NCBI GenBank assembly: GCA_046732465.1
Contig: JBKPND010000035.1
Span: forward strand, 1-46,402
Reading direction: 5' to 3'
Length of the DNA: 46,402 bases
DNA from: DASUPK01 sp046732465
GTDB lineage: Bacteria > Actinomycetota > Thermoleophilia > Solirubrobacterales > 70-9
How positions within the stretch are numbered: position 1 is the stretch's first letter; every line of letters begins with the position of its first letter. Below, piece by piece: positions 7,585 through 16,160 of the stretch. The position numbers and the translations under genes were made by a program. A model generated the notes under the pieces. The model saw only the letters and a program-made list of their open reading frames with translations. It was not told the DNA's origin and ran no database searches.

Positions 7585-8658
7585 TCAGTCGACGACGGTG
7601 AGTTCCTTGGACGTGCCGCTCAGGTTGCGGTAGCCGTCCCCGGTGAGCACCACGAGGTCCTCGATGCGGACGCCGAAGCGGCCGGGGAGGTAGATCCCGG
7701 GCTCCACCGTCACCGCGTTGCCCTCGCGGAGCTCGTCCTCGGAGGTGGTCGCGAGCCTGGGCGCCTCGTGCAGCTCGAGGCCCACGCCGTGACCGAGGCC
7801 GTGGCCGAAGTGGTCTCCGTGGCCCGCCTCGGCGATCAGCTCCCGCGCGACCGCATCGACCTCCTTGCCGGCGGCGCCCGGGCGGATCGCCCCGAGGGCG
7901 GCGAGCTGTGCCGCCAGCACCAGGTCGTAGACCTCGCGAGCCTCGTCCCCGGGCTCACCGGTCGCAAAGGTCCGCGTGCCGTCCGAGCAGTAGCCGTCGA
8001 GCTCAGCGCCCATGTCGAAGACGACCAGCTCCCCAGAGCCGATCTCCCGTTCTCCGGCCTCGGCGTGCGGCAGAGCGCCGTTCTCCCCGGCGGCGACGAT
8101 CGGAGGGAAGGAGGGCTCGGCGCCGAGCTCGCGGACCCGCGCCTCGAAGGCGCGGGCGACGTCCCGCTCGGTGCGCCCTGCGAGGCCGCGCTCGACCACC
8201 CAGCGCAAGGCGTCGTCAGCGAGCTCTGCTGCCGCGGTCATCCTCTCGATCTCCTCGGGCTCCTTGGCGGCGCGGAGCCGCTCGACCAGGTCACCGGCGG
8301 GGACCAGATCGACGTCCTCACCGACCGCCGCCTCCAGGCGGGCGAGTTGACGAACGCTCAGCTTGGCGTCCTCGAAGCCCACCCTTCCGGACATGCGTGC
8401 CGCGATCTGCGGCACCAGCTCGCGCTCCGCCGCCGGACGCTCCCACTCCGGAGCGACCTCATGTGCGGCGCGCTCGGTGTAGCGGAAATCGGTGAAGAAG
8501 ACGAGCTCCTCGCGGCCGACCAGGCAGGCGCCGTTCGTCCCAGTGAAGCCGGTGAGGTAGCGGACGTTCACCAGGTCGGAGACGAAGAGCTGATCGAGCT
8601 CCCGCTCGGTGACCAACTCCGCCAGACGTTCTCCCGCGACCGACACCGTCGTGCTCAT
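7585..8658 (-). CDS. pepQ: M24-family Xaa-Pro dipeptidase/aminopeptidase
   Basis: 357 residues. The N-terminal creatinase-like domain (about 1-130) contains VRYLTGFTGTNG. The C-terminal pita-bread domain carries the five expected metal ligands: Asp215 (FDMGAE), Asp226 (CSDGTRTF), His290 (FGHGLGHGVGL), Glu319 (TVEPGIYLPG) and Glu333 (VRIEDLV). It cleaves X-Pro bonds in cytoplasmic peptide turnover. The start is ATG 8658, overlapping the aroQ stop as ATGA. In many actinobacteria the next gene of this conserved series is efp. Here the series ends, and convergent genes follow on the other strand. The choice between PepQ-like dipeptidase and PepP-like aminopeptidase is uncertain. Confidence 0.92.
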   Translation of the reverse strand: MSTTVSVAGERLAELVTERELDQLFVSDLVNVRYLTGFTGTNGACLVGREELVFFTDFRYTERAAHEVAPEWERPAAERELVPQIAARMSGRVGFEDAKLSVRQLARLEAAVGEDVDLVPAGDLVERLRAAKEPEEIERMTAAAELADDALRWVVERGLAGRTERDVARAFEARVRELGAEPSFPPIVAAGENGALPHAEAGEREIGSGELVVFDMGAELDGYCSDGTRTFATGEPGDEAREVYDLVLAAQLAALGAIRPGAAGKEVDAVARELIAEAGHGDHFGHGLGHGVGLELHEAPRLATTSEDELREGNAVTVEPGIYLPGRFGVRIEDLVVLTGDGYRNLSGTSKELTVVD

Positions 8659-9113
8659 ACGCCCAGCCTACTCGCGAGCAATTCGAGCGCGTCCCTGTAC
8701 CCGTCCGGGCCCTTGCCGTAGATCTGGCCTACGAGCAGCTCGAGCCCGTCGAACACGGAGTGACGGCGCCACTCCTCGCGCTTGCTGATGTCGGACAGGT
8801 GGACCTCCACCGTGGGGATCCCGGTCAGATCGAGCGCATCGCGGATTGCCCAGGAGTAGTGGGTCCAGGCGCCCGCGTTCACGATCGCGGCGTCGGCGAT
8901 CTCCGGCAGGCGGTGCACGTGCTCGACGAACTCTCCCTCGGAGTTCGTCTGGAAGAAGAAGGCCTCCAGGTCCAGATCGCGGGCAAAGCGCTTGATCCTC
9001 ACCTCGAGCTCGGGGAGCGTGAAGTCCCCGTAGATGTCCCTGTCGCGGCTTCCGAGCATGTCGAAGTTGACGCCGTGCAGCACCTCGACACGGTTGCGGG
9101 TGGTGGGCGTCAA
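8655..9113 (-). CDS. aroQ: Type II 3-dehydroquinate dehydratase
   Basis: 152 residues, family length. It converts 3-dehydroquinate to 3-dehydroshikimate (shikimate step 3). The usual NGPNLNLLG motif is altered to HGVNFDMLGSR, but the expected active-site residues remain: Asn in GVN, Arg in GSRD, the catalytic Tyr in IYGD, Asn and His in NAGAWTHYSWAIRD, EVH in VEVHLSD, and Arg in RRHS. The start is TTG 9113 (product begins MTPTTRNRVEVLHG). It overlaps the aroK-aroB stop as TTGA and is preceded by GGAGGAG within the upstream gene, which supports the unusual start. It lies between aroK-aroB and pepQ in one tightly overlapping unit. Confidence 0.9.
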   Translation of the reverse strand: MTPTTRNRVEVLHGVNFDMLGSRDRDIYGDFTLPELEVRIKRFARDLDLEAFFFQTNSEGEFVEHVHRLPEIADAAIVNAGAWTHYSWAIRDALDLTGIPTVEVHLSDISKREEWRRHSVFDGLELLVGQIYGKGPDGYRDALELLASRLGV

Positions 9114-10690
9114 CGCAACTCCTCCACGGCCGCGCGGACCCTATCCGGCTCCACCGGCTCCCCCCACCGCGGCTTGCCCGGCTCCTCGAGCAGGACGAAG
9201 CCGACGCCCTCGCTGGTCCGCTTCTTGTCCAGGCCGATGGCCTCAACGACCTGGTCGACCGAGACCGACGGGTCCATGGAGACCGGCAGCCCGTGCGAGG
9301 CGAGCAGCCCTTCGACTTCGGTGCGGAGCGCCTCCGCGCCCGAGAGCCGCAGCGCAGCCAGCAGGCCGAGGCCGACCGCCTCACCGTGCCGGTAGCGCGA
9401 GTACTCGGTCGCCGCCTCGATCGCGTGCCCGACCGTGTGCCCGAGGTTCAGCACGGCGCGCCGACCGGAATCGCGCTCGTCCTCGGCGACGATCGCGATC
9501 TTCACACGCGCGCACTCGAAGACCACATCGCGGAGCGCGGCCGGATCCAGCGCCTCGATCCCGCGCACCCGCTCCCAGAGTGGATCGCCCGCGATCAGCC
9601 CCGTCTTCAGCACCTCGACGAAGCCGGCCGCGAGCTCCTCGGGTGGCAGCGTCTGGAGCACCGTGGGATCGGCGAGGACGGCGATCGGCTGGTGGTAGGC
9701 GCCTACGTAGTTCTTCGCCTCCGGGAGGTCCACCCCGGTCTTGCCGCCGTAGGCGGAATCCACCTGGGCGACCAGTGTGGTCGGCGCCTGGACGAGCGGG
9801 ATGCCGCGCTGGTAGGTGGCGGCGCAGAAGCCGGCGAGGTCCCCCACCACGCCACCGCCGAAGGCCAGCACGCAATCGTCTCGACGGGCTCCGGCCTTTG
9901 CCAGTCTGCGAAGGACGCGCCCGGCCTGCGAGATCGTCTTGGAGCTCTCAGCTGCCTCGATCTCCAAGGTCGCCTCGGTCCGGGGCAGGAGCTGGGCGTG
10001 CCGCTCGAGCGCGGCCGAGTCCGCGACGCAGAAGGCGCGCGCGGGCAGCCCTGCGGGCAGAGCCTCGCGAGCGTCGTCGAGCATCCCAAGCGCCCCCTCC
10101 CCCACAATCGCCGGGTAGGAGCCGGTCTCCGACCGCGCCCATGCCATCCGCACGCTCGGACTGCCCTGCATGGCGGCGAGCCAGGGCGCGGCCGCCTCGC
10201 CCGTGATCCTCGCTTCCGACGGCAGGATCGCGTGGGCGAGCTTTTCGTAGGTCGGCCGCCGGGCGACGAAGAGCCGCGAGAACTCCTCCCGATCCTGGGC
10301 GAGGGGACGTTCGGAGCCCGACGCGCGCTCCCACGCCACCTCCTCGTCGACGTCGCACCAGATCGGCAGGTGCTGGGCGAGCGCGCGCTGCACGGCGACC
10401 CTCTCCACCGCGCCGCCGCCCAGAGCCACCACCGAGGACGGGCCGCCGACCTGGCCTGCGAGCGCGTCGAGAACGGTGACGACGAGGCGCTCCTCGCGGA
10501 GGCGGAACTCCTGCTCGCCCTCTCGCTCGAAGAACGCGGCGATCGGCTCTCCCAGCTCGCGCTCGAGCAGCTGGTCGGTGTCGATCAGGCCGAGGCCGAG
10601 CCGCTCCGCGACAGCTTCGGCGGCCCGCGTCTTGCCCGCCGCCATGAAGCCGATGAAGACGAGGCCGTGGTGTGCAGCTACCGCCGCCAC
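9110..10690 (-). CDS. aroKB: Fused shikimate kinase / 3-dehydroquinate synthase
   Basis: 526 residues joining two shikimate enzymes. Residues 1 to about 165 are shikimate kinase (step 5), with the Walker A GFMAAGKT at 14-21, an IDTDQLLE acidic substrate segment, the ALGGGAV motif and the SERPL lid region. Residues from about 180 to 526 are 3-dehydroquinate synthase (step 2), with the NAD motif FGGGVVGDLAGFCAATYQRG, YGGKTGVDLPEAKN, and metal-site histidines in LNLGHTVGHAIE and YRHGEAVGLG. The start is GTG 10690, 13 bases inside aroC, with AAGGAG eight bases upstream. aroK and aroB are often adjacent in actinobacteria; here they form a single chain. Confidence 0.93.
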   Translation of the reverse strand: MAAVAAHHGLVFIGFMAAGKTRAAEAVAERLGLGLIDTDQLLERELGEPIAAFFEREGEQEFRLREERLVVTVLDALAGQVGGPSSVVALGGGAVERVAVQRALAQHLPIWCDVDEEVAWERASGSERPLAQDREEFSRLFVARRPTYEKLAHAILPSEARITGEAAAPWLAAMQGSPSVRMAWARSETGSYPAIVGEGALGMLDDAREALPAGLPARAFCVADSAALERHAQLLPRTEATLEIEAAESSKTISQAGRVLRRLAKAGARRDDCVLAFGGGVVGDLAGFCAATYQRGIPLVQAPTTLVAQVDSAYGGKTGVDLPEAKNYVGAYHQPIAVLADPTVLQTLPPEELAAGFVEVLKTGLIAGDPLWERVRGIEALDPAALRDVVFECARVKIAIVAEDERDSGRRAVLNLGHTVGHAIEAATEYSRYRHGEAVGLGLLAALRLSGAEALRTEVEGLLASHGLPVSMDPSVSVDQVVEAIGLDKKRTSEGVGFVLLEEPGKPRWGEPVEPDRVRAAVEELR

Positions 10691-11841
10691 CCGATGCGCT
10701 CCTTGTACGCCGAGAGCGCCGCCAGCACGTCGTCGATGTGGTCTCCGCCGAACTTCTCGCGGTACGCGGCGGCGACGACCAGGGCGACCATCGCCTCGGC
10801 CACCACGGCGGCCGCGGGCACCACTGTGGAGTCGGTTCGCTCCCGCATGGCCTGGGCCGGCTCCTTGGTCTCGGTGTCCACGGAGCGGAGGGGCTGGGTC
10901 ATCGTGGAGATCGGCTTGATCGCCGCCTGCACGATCAGCGGCTCGCCGTTGGTCATCCCGCCCTCCAGGCCCCCGGCCCGATTGGTCTCCCGGTACCAGC
11001 CCCGATCCTCCGTGAAGAAAATCTCGTCGTGAGCCTCGGACCCCGGCCGGCCCGCGACGTCCCAGGCCTCGCCCAGGGAGACCCCCTTGACCGACTGGAT
11101 CGAGCAGATCGCCTGCGCGAGGCGGCCGTCGAGCTTCTCGCTCCAGGAGGCGTACGACCCGATCCCGGGGACGAGGCCGAAGGCCCGCACCTCGAACTTG
11201 CCACCGAGCGACTCGTTCTCCTTGCGCAGGCGGTCGATCTCCGCGACCATCGCCTGGGAGGCGTCGGGGTCCAGGCAGCGCACCGGCGAGTCGTCGACGC
11301 CGGCGAAATCCTCCGGGGTGAGCTCGTCCCGCACCGGTGCGTTCACCGAGGCGATCTGGATGACGTGGCTGTGGACCTCGACGCCGACCGCGCTCAGAAA
11401 GCCCTTCGCGACCGACCCGGCGGCCACCCGCGCGGCGGTCTCGCGCGCGCTGGCCCGCTCCAGGACGTTCCGCACGTCGGTGAACCCGAACTTCTGCAGG
11501 CCGGCGAGGTCGGCGTGCCCGGGCCGGGGCAGGTGAGTCTCCTCGACCTCCGTGTCCACGGGCCAGGGGTTCATCCGCTCATCCCAGTTCGGGTAGTCGC
11601 GGTTGGCGACCAGCACGGCGATCGGGCTGCCCAGGGTGCGACCGTGCCTGAGGCCGGAGCGGATCTCGACCGCGTCGCTCTCGATCTTCATCCGGCCGCC
11701 GCGGCCATGGCCGAGCTGGCGGCGCGCCATCTCGCGGTCGAGCGCACCCCGGTCGAGCTCGAGCCCGGCCGGCATGCCCTCGACGATCGCAACCAGCCCG
11801 GGGCCGTGCGATTCGCCCGCTGTCGTGAATCTCAGAGTCAC
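10678..11841 (-). CDS. aroC: Chorismate synthase
   Basis: 387 residues, normal length. It makes chorismate from EPSP, using reduced FMN (the last shikimate step). All signature stretches are present: RFTTAGESHGPGLVAIVEG at the start, ARRQLGHGRGGRMKIESD, GSPIAVLVANRDYPNW, RPGHADLAGLQKFG, VLERASARETAARVAAG and, near the end, GGMTNGEPL with RTDSTVVPAAAVVAEAM. The start is GTG 11841 (MTLRFTTAGESHG), the family's usual N-terminus. The longer open frame upstream is not conserved. The gene follows the prepilin peptidase by 53 bases and overlaps aroK-aroB. Confidence 0.95.
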   Translation of the reverse strand: MTLRFTTAGESHGPGLVAIVEGMPAGLELDRGALDREMARRQLGHGRGGRMKIESDAVEIRSGLRHGRTLGSPIAVLVANRDYPNWDERMNPWPVDTEVEETHLPRPGHADLAGLQKFGFTDVRNVLERASARETAARVAAGSVAKGFLSAVGVEVHSHVIQIASVNAPVRDELTPEDFAGVDDSPVRCLDPDASQAMVAEIDRLRKENESLGGKFEVRAFGLVPGIGSYASWSEKLDGRLAQAICSIQSVKGVSLGEAWDVAGRPGSEAHDEIFFTEDRGWYRETNRAGGLEGGMTNGEPLIVQAAIKPISTMTQPLRSVDTETKEPAQAMRERTDSTVVPAAAVVAEAMVALVVAAAYREKFGGDHIDDVLAALSAYKERIGWRR

Positions 11842-11894
11842 GCGGGGCAGCGTAGATGGACCCGCTTTCCGGGCACGGGCTCGGGGTTGCGTAG

Positions 11895-12329
11895 CTAGAG
11901 GCGAAGCGCGACCGCGACCAGCGCGCCCAGGGCCAGACAGGGCGCGAACGGGATGGTCTGGCTGCGCGCCGCCCAGCCGCGCCGGGCGATCAGGGCCAGG
12001 CCGACCACCGAGCCGGAGGCGAAGGCGACCAGCATCGCAACGACGACCGCCGCGCCGAGATAGACGCCGATCACGCCAGCGAACTTGACGTCGCCGAGCC
12101 CCATGCCGTCGGGACGGATCAGGGCGGCGGCGAGCAGGAAGCCGGCCGCGCAGGCGCCCGCGGCAAGCCGCTCGGGGAGCTGGGACGGCGCGGTGAGCGC
12201 GCAGATCCCCAGGGCCACCCCCAGGCTCGCGGCGAGGGGGCCGTCCGGGATCAGCCTCGTCCGGAGGTCGCTGATCGTGACCGCGCCGAGCAGGAGGACG
12301 AGCGAGGCGTCGAGGAGCGCGGCGGCCAT
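11895..12329 (-). CDS. Prepilin peptidase, A24 family, catalytic domain only
   Basis: 144 residues with about four or five membrane helices. The two catalytic aspartates of A24 peptidases are visible in SDLRTRLIPD near residue 20 and in GMGLGDVKFA near residue 80. The cysteine-containing N-terminal methyltransferase part of full-length PilD is absent, as in TadV/CpaA-type enzymes. It would cleave leader peptides of type IV or Tad pilins at the membrane. No other pilus gene is in the window. Pilus genes often lie beside aro genes in related bacteria, so this may be a remnant of such an arrangement. The start is ATG 12329, without an obvious ribosome site, and the gene is divergent from the gene at 12371. 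Confidence 0.85.
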   Translation of the reverse strand: MAAALLDASLVLLLGAVTISDLRTRLIPDGPLAASLGVALGICALTAPSQLPERLAAGACAAGFLLAAALIRPDGMGLGDVKFAGVIGVYLGAAVVVAMLVAFASGSVVGLALIARRGWAARSQTIPFAPCLALGALVAVALRL

Positions 12330-12370
12330 ATCGTTGAGAGCGCCGTGGCGCCGAACCTCTCCCCCAAGTG

Positions 12371-12871
12371 ATGGCCGCCCGACGCCTGCTGATCGTGATG
12401 CTGGTCCTGCTGGGGCTCTCCACCCTGGCGGCCGCGCTGGTGCCGCAGCGCACGCTCAACGAGGGCGGCACGACGGCCACGACCACCACTCAGACGACGA
12501 CCACGTCCGCGCCCAACCCCGCCTTCCAGCGGCCGACGAAGATCAAGGTCGGGAAGAGCCCCGCCGGTAAGAGGCTGTTTCCCCTCGTGCGCGCGGATGT
12601 CAACGATCAGTTCACTCTGCTCGTCCGCTCCAGCTTTCCGACGCAGATCGAGATCCACGAGTTCGGCTTGATCGGCTTCGCAACGCCCGACACTCCCGCC
12701 CGTTTCGAGCTCCTCGCCGACACGCCCGGGATCTTCGGCATCCTGTTCGGCGCCTCGGCCAAGCCGCGCATGATCGGGCAGCCGGCGGCCCAGCTCGAGA
12801 TCGTGCAACCGGGCGCGAAGGAGCAGAAGAAGGCCGCCCGGAAGGGCAAGAAGACGAAGAAGACGCGCTAG
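12371..12871 (+). CDS. Secreted or anchored cupredoxin-like protein
   Basis: 166 residues. An N-terminal hydrophobic segment (RRLLIVMLVLLGLSTLAAAL) acts as signal peptide or anchor. A Thr-rich linker (TTATTTTQTTTTSAP) follows, then a compact domain at about 55-145 and a Lys/Arg-rich tail (KKAARKGKKTKKTR). The domain has the cupredoxin-like pattern of an IEIHEFGLI strand, ARFELLADTPGIFGILF, then IGQPAAQLEIV. Only one His is obvious and no Cys/His/Met copper set is seen, so copper binding is doubtful. It starts at ATG 12371 (or GTG 12368). It is the only plus-strand gene within the long minus-strand block and converges with the HtrA-like gene, leaving six bases between the stops. Confidence 0.65.
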   Translation: MAARRLLIVMLVLLGLSTLAAALVPQRTLNEGGTTATTTTQTTTTSAPNPAFQRPTKIKVGKSPAGKRLFPLVRADVNDQFTLLVRSSFPTQIEIHEFGLIGFATPDTPARFELLADTPGIFGILFGASAKPRMIGQPAAQLEIVQPGAKEQKKAARKGKKTKKTR

Positions 12872-12877
12872 CGGGCT

Positions 12878-13873
12878 CTAGGACTCGAGCTCGCGCGGGA
12901 TCAGGTCCAGCTCGAGCGAGGCGCCGTCACGGACGACCTCGACCTGGATCCCCTGGCCGATTCGCTCGGCGACCATCAGCCGCTGCAGGTCGCCGACGTC
13001 GCCCATCGGCTCGCCGTCGACCGCCACGATCAGATCCTCGGGGCGCAGCCCCGCGCGGCCCGCCGGGCTGCCGGGAACGACCTCGACCACCTCGATCCCC
13101 TTCTCGCGCCCGAGGCGGCCGGCGACCCTCGGAGGCAGCGGCCGCGAGCCGCCGACGATGCCGATGTAGGCCCGGCGGACCCTGCCCTCGTTCATCAGCG
13201 CCGAGATGATCTGCCGGGTCGCATCGTTGATCGGCACGGCGAGACCGAGCCCGATGCCGGCGACCGCGGTGTTGATCCCCACGACCCGGCCGAGGCCGTC
13301 CGCCAGGGCGCCGCCCGAGTTCCCGGGGTTGAGGGCGGCGTCCGTCTGGATCACGTTCTCGACCAGGCGCACGGCGGAACCCGACTGCGTCGGCAGCGAT
13401 CGCCCGAGCGCCGAGACCACTCCCGCCGTCACGGTGCCGGCGAGCCCCATCGGGCTGCCGATCGCCACGACGAGCTGGCCGACGCGCAGCTCGTCCGCAT
13501 CGCCGAGCTGGGCCGGCACCAGGTCGCGCGCGTCGACGCGGACCACCGCCAGATCGGAGAGCGGATCGGACCCCTCGACCTCGGCGCTCAGCTCCCGACC
13601 GTCCGAGAAGGTGGCGCTCGCTCCCCGGGCTCCGGCGATCACGTGGGCCGAGGTCAGCATGTAGCCGTCCGAGGAGATAGCGACGCCGCTGCCCGCCCCC
13701 TCGGCGGAGCGCCCGCGCCGGGTGCGCCGGGAGACCGCCAGATGGGCGACCGATGGCGTCAGCCGCTCAGCCACCCCTGAGACCGTGTGTGAATAGGCAT
13801 CGAAGGCGTCGGCGTCGGGCAGGCGCTCGGGGCTCGCCGACGGGCTCGCGTCGGCGACGCCGTCGGAGATCAT
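12878..13873 (-). CDS. HtrA/DegP-like serine protease with PDZ domain, no export signal
   Basis: 331 residues from ATG 13873, or 343 from GTG 13909. The trypsin-like domain shows the catalytic triad: His in LTSAHVIAG, Asp in SDLAVVRVD, Ser in NPGNSGGAL. The IQTDAALNPGNSGG segment and AVPINDATRQI are typical of HtrA. A single PDZ domain follows (GIEVVEVVPGSPAGRAGL then PEDLIVAVDGEPMGD). Unlike most HtrA proteins it has no signal peptide or transmembrane anchor, which implies a cytoplasmic protease. ATG 13873 is preferred because GGGCGGA lies just upstream; GTG 13909 has none. It follows aroE closely on the same strand. Confidence 0.9.
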   Translation of the reverse strand: MISDGVADASPSASPERLPDADAFDAYSHTVSGVAERLTPSVAHLAVSRRTRRGRSAEGAGSGVAISSDGYMLTSAHVIAGARGASATFSDGRELSAEVEGSDPLSDLAVVRVDARDLVPAQLGDADELRVGQLVVAIGSPMGLAGTVTAGVVSALGRSLPTQSGSAVRLVENVIQTDAALNPGNSGGALADGLGRVVGINTAVAGIGLGLAVPINDATRQIISALMNEGRVRRAYIGIVGGSRPLPPRVAGRLGREKGIEVVEVVPGSPAGRAGLRPEDLIVAVDGEPMGDVGDLQRLMVAERIGQGIQVEVVRDGASLELDLIPRELES

Positions 13874-13933
13874 CTGCAATCCGCCCGAGATCAACCTGAG
13901 CTTCGGCACTAACGAAAAATTAGCACTAGGGAC

Positions 13934-14770
13934 TCAGGTCCCCTGGCGCGCGGCCTCGCGCATGACGTCGAGTGGCGGGTCCACGCCGGTCCAGATCCGC
14001 AGCGATTCCGCTCCCTGCCGGACGAGCACCTCCAGGCCCTCGACGGCCGTCGCCCCCCGGTCGCGCGCCTCCCGCACCAGGCGGCTCTCCGAGCCCGCGT
14101 AGACGAGGTCCACGACCACGACGCCGGGGGCGAGCCGTTCCGGGGCGAGCGGCAGGTGCTCGAAGGGCTCCTCGTCTCGCATCCCGATCGCCGTGCAGTT
14201 GACGATCAGCTCGTAGCCGTTGCCGCGCACCTGCTCGGCGGTCACGGCCCTGAGGCGTCCCTCGGCTGGGGTGCCCGCTCCGGCCGTGGCCAGGTCGCGG
14301 ACGAGCTCATCGGCCCGCTCCGGCGTGCGGTTCCAGATGGACACGGAGGCCCCCCTCTCCGCGAGCGCCCAGACCGCCGCCCGGGCCGAGCCCCCGGCTC
14401 CCATGACGAGCGCGGTGCGGCCGTCGGCGGAGCCCGGGAGCGCGGCGATCAGGCCGGGGGCGTCCGTGTTGTCGGCTCGGATGCCGCCGGCGCCGAAACT
14501 GAGCGTGTTCGCCGCCCCGATCCGCTCGGCCGCCTCCGAGGCTTCGTCGGCGACGGCGAGCGCGGCTTCCTTGTGCGGGATCGTGACGTTCGCCCCCACG
14601 AAGTCGTCACCGGGGAGCCCCCTGACGCGGGCGCCGAACGCGGCCGACTCGACGTCGATCGCCTCGTAGCTCCATTCTGCGCCGAGGCCGAGCGCCTCCA
14701 GCGCCGCGTTCTGCATCGCCGGGGAGCGCGAGTGCGAGACGGGGTGCCCGAGCACCGCGAGGCGCTTCAT
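13934..14770 (-). CDS. aroE: Shikimate dehydrogenase (NADP+)
   Basis: 278 residues, normal length. It reduces 3-dehydroshikimate to shikimate (step 4). The N-terminal substrate domain has HPVSHSRSPAMQNAAL and the catalytic lysine motif GANVTIPHKEAAL, followed by TDAPG. The Rossmann domain has VMGAGGSARAAVWAL and NRTPERA, which fits NADP preference, then NCTAIGM and VVDLVYAG. The start is ATG 14770 (MKRLAVLGHPVSHSRS); the open frame extending further upstream is unconserved. It lies ten bases after mltG and is followed by the HtrA-like gene, as part of the conserved ruvX-mltG-aroE series. Confidence 0.94.
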   Translation of the reverse strand: MKRLAVLGHPVSHSRSPAMQNAALEALGLGAEWSYEAIDVESAAFGARVRGLPGDDFVGANVTIPHKEAALAVADEASEAAERIGAANTLSFGAGGIRADNTDAPGLIAALPGSADGRTALVMGAGGSARAAVWALAERGASVSIWNRTPERADELVRDLATAGAGTPAEGRLRAVTAEQVRGNGYELIVNCTAIGMRDEEPFEHLPLAPERLAPGVVVVDLVYAGSESRLVREARDRGATAVEGLEVLVRQGAESLRIWTGVDPPLDVMREAARQGT

Positions 14771-14780
14771 CCGCGAGCCG

Positions 14781-16160
14781 TCAGTTCCGGCAGTTCGGGG
14801 TCGGGCGACCCGAGTTCGAGGCGGCGACGAACTGGTTGAACTCCTGCCCGCTCGCCGTGAAGCAGTGGTGGCCGCTGCCGTCGCCATTCAGCACGTAGTA
14901 GAGGTAGTTGACCTTGGCCGGGCGAGCGGCCGCCTTGATCGCCGCCAGGCCAGGGTTCCCGATCGGCGTCGGAGTCAGGCCGACGTGAGTCCGTGTGTTG
15001 TACGGCGAGGGCGACTGCAGCTGGGACTGGGTGATCTCGCCCGTGTAGTTGTGGAACTCGAAGCGGGTCGTAGCGTCGATGCCGAGAGGCATCCCACGGT
15101 GCAGCCGGTTGTAGATCACCGCCGCCACCAGCGGGCGCTCGGAGGGGATCATCACCTCCTTGTCGATCATCGAGGCGATGGTGAGGACGTCGTAGACGGT
15201 CAGGTTCTTCGACTTCGCGTACGACATGTTCACGCCGGCGATGTTCTGCCGGAACGCCTGAAGCTGCTCGGAGACGAGCTGGTTCACGTTCGCCCCCGGG
15301 TCGAGCTCGTAGGTGGCCGGGAACAGGAACCCCTCCAGCGACTTCGGATCCTGCGCGCCGTAGCGGTTGGGATCGAAGCCCTTGAAGCTCTTGGTGGCGG
15401 CGAGGTAGTCGCCGCTCAGGCCGAGGTCCCCCACCGTATTGGCGATCTGGGTTCGATCCTCGCCCTCGGGGATCGTCACGTTGACCTTGCCGCCGGCGCT
15501 GGTCAGCTTGTCGATCGCCTCGCTGTAGCTCATGTTGTGCGCGAGGACGTAGCGCCCCGGCAGGATCTGGCCGGTCTTGCCGGCCAGCTTGAGGCGCCAC
15601 TCGAAGAGCGTGCCGTTGGAGACCACGTCGTTGTCGGTGAGCAGATCGGCGACCTGGCTCGCGCTGGCGCCCTCCGGGACCGTGACGATCGCCTCGCCCG
15701 AGCCCTTGCCCGGATCGAAGGGCGGGGGCTGGAAGAAGGCGATCAGAAACCACGCGAGGAGCGCCCCGACCAGCAGCAGACCGAGCGCGAGGAACCGGCG
15801 CCGCCTGTAAGGCCCGCGTCGACCCCGCTGCAGGCGAGGCCGCGAATCGCCGCCGTCGCCGGCCTCCGGCTGCGCCGGCTTCGGCCTGGTGGTACGCGGA
15901 GCCTCCGCGGTGGCCGCGGGCGACCTCAGGGGCTGCGGCGGACGCTGCGGGGCGGCCTCGGGCGCACGCTGGGGCTCCGGCTCGGGCTCGGGGGCACGCC
16001 GGGACTTGCCGCGCCGCGCCTCTCTCTCGCGGCGCCGGCGCTCCCGCTCCAGTGACGCCGGATCGTCTCGCCCGAACTCGTCCGTCGGCGGCTTCGACCC
16101 CTCACCCGGCGCGGTCAGGTTGCCCTCGGTGTCCGCAAACCAGTCCTGTTCCTCGTCCAC
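14781..16160 (-). CDS. mltG: Endolytic murein transglycosylase, YceG-like
   Basis: 459 residues. A long cytoplasmic N-terminal region (about 1-120) is rich in Arg, Glu and Pro (REREARRGKSRRAPEPEPEP). One membrane helix follows (FLALGLLLVGALLAWFLIAFF), then the extracellular LysM-like and catalytic MltG domain with VTVPEGASASQVADLL, IPEGEDRTQIANTV and LEGFLFPATYELDPGANVNQ; the Glu in that last motif region is the expected catalytic residue. The C-terminus has PTPIGNPGLAAIKAA and NYLYYVLNGDGSGHHCFT. It cleaves nascent glycan strands and sets their length. The start is GTG 16160, sharing one base with the ruvX stop. Confidence 0.94.
   Translation of the reverse strand: MDEEQDWFADTEGNLTAPGEGSKPPTDEFGRDDPASLERERRRREREARRGKSRRAPEPEPEPQRAPEAAPQRPPQPLRSPAATAEAPRTTRPKPAQPEAGDGGDSRPRLQRGRRGPYRRRRFLALGLLLVGALLAWFLIAFFQPPPFDPGKGSGEAIVTVPEGASASQVADLLTDNDVVSNGTLFEWRLKLAGKTGQILPGRYVLAHNMSYSEAIDKLTSAGGKVNVTIPEGEDRTQIANTVGDLGLSGDYLAATKSFKGFDPNRYGAQDPKSLEGFLFPATYELDPGANVNQLVSEQLQAFRQNIAGVNMSYAKSKNLTVYDVLTIASMIDKEVMIPSERPLVAAVIYNRLHRGMPLGIDATTRFEFHNYTGEITQSQLQSPSPYNTRTHVGLTPTPIGNPGLAAIKAAARPAKVNYLYYVLNGDGSGHHCFTASGQEFNQFVAASNSGRPTPNCRN

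Noticed and set aside
12368..12489. Extended aroC reading frame reaching into the plus-strand gene
   Set aside because: The conserved chorismate synthase N-terminus begins at GTG 11841. The upstream part overlaps the prepilin peptidase and is low-complexity.
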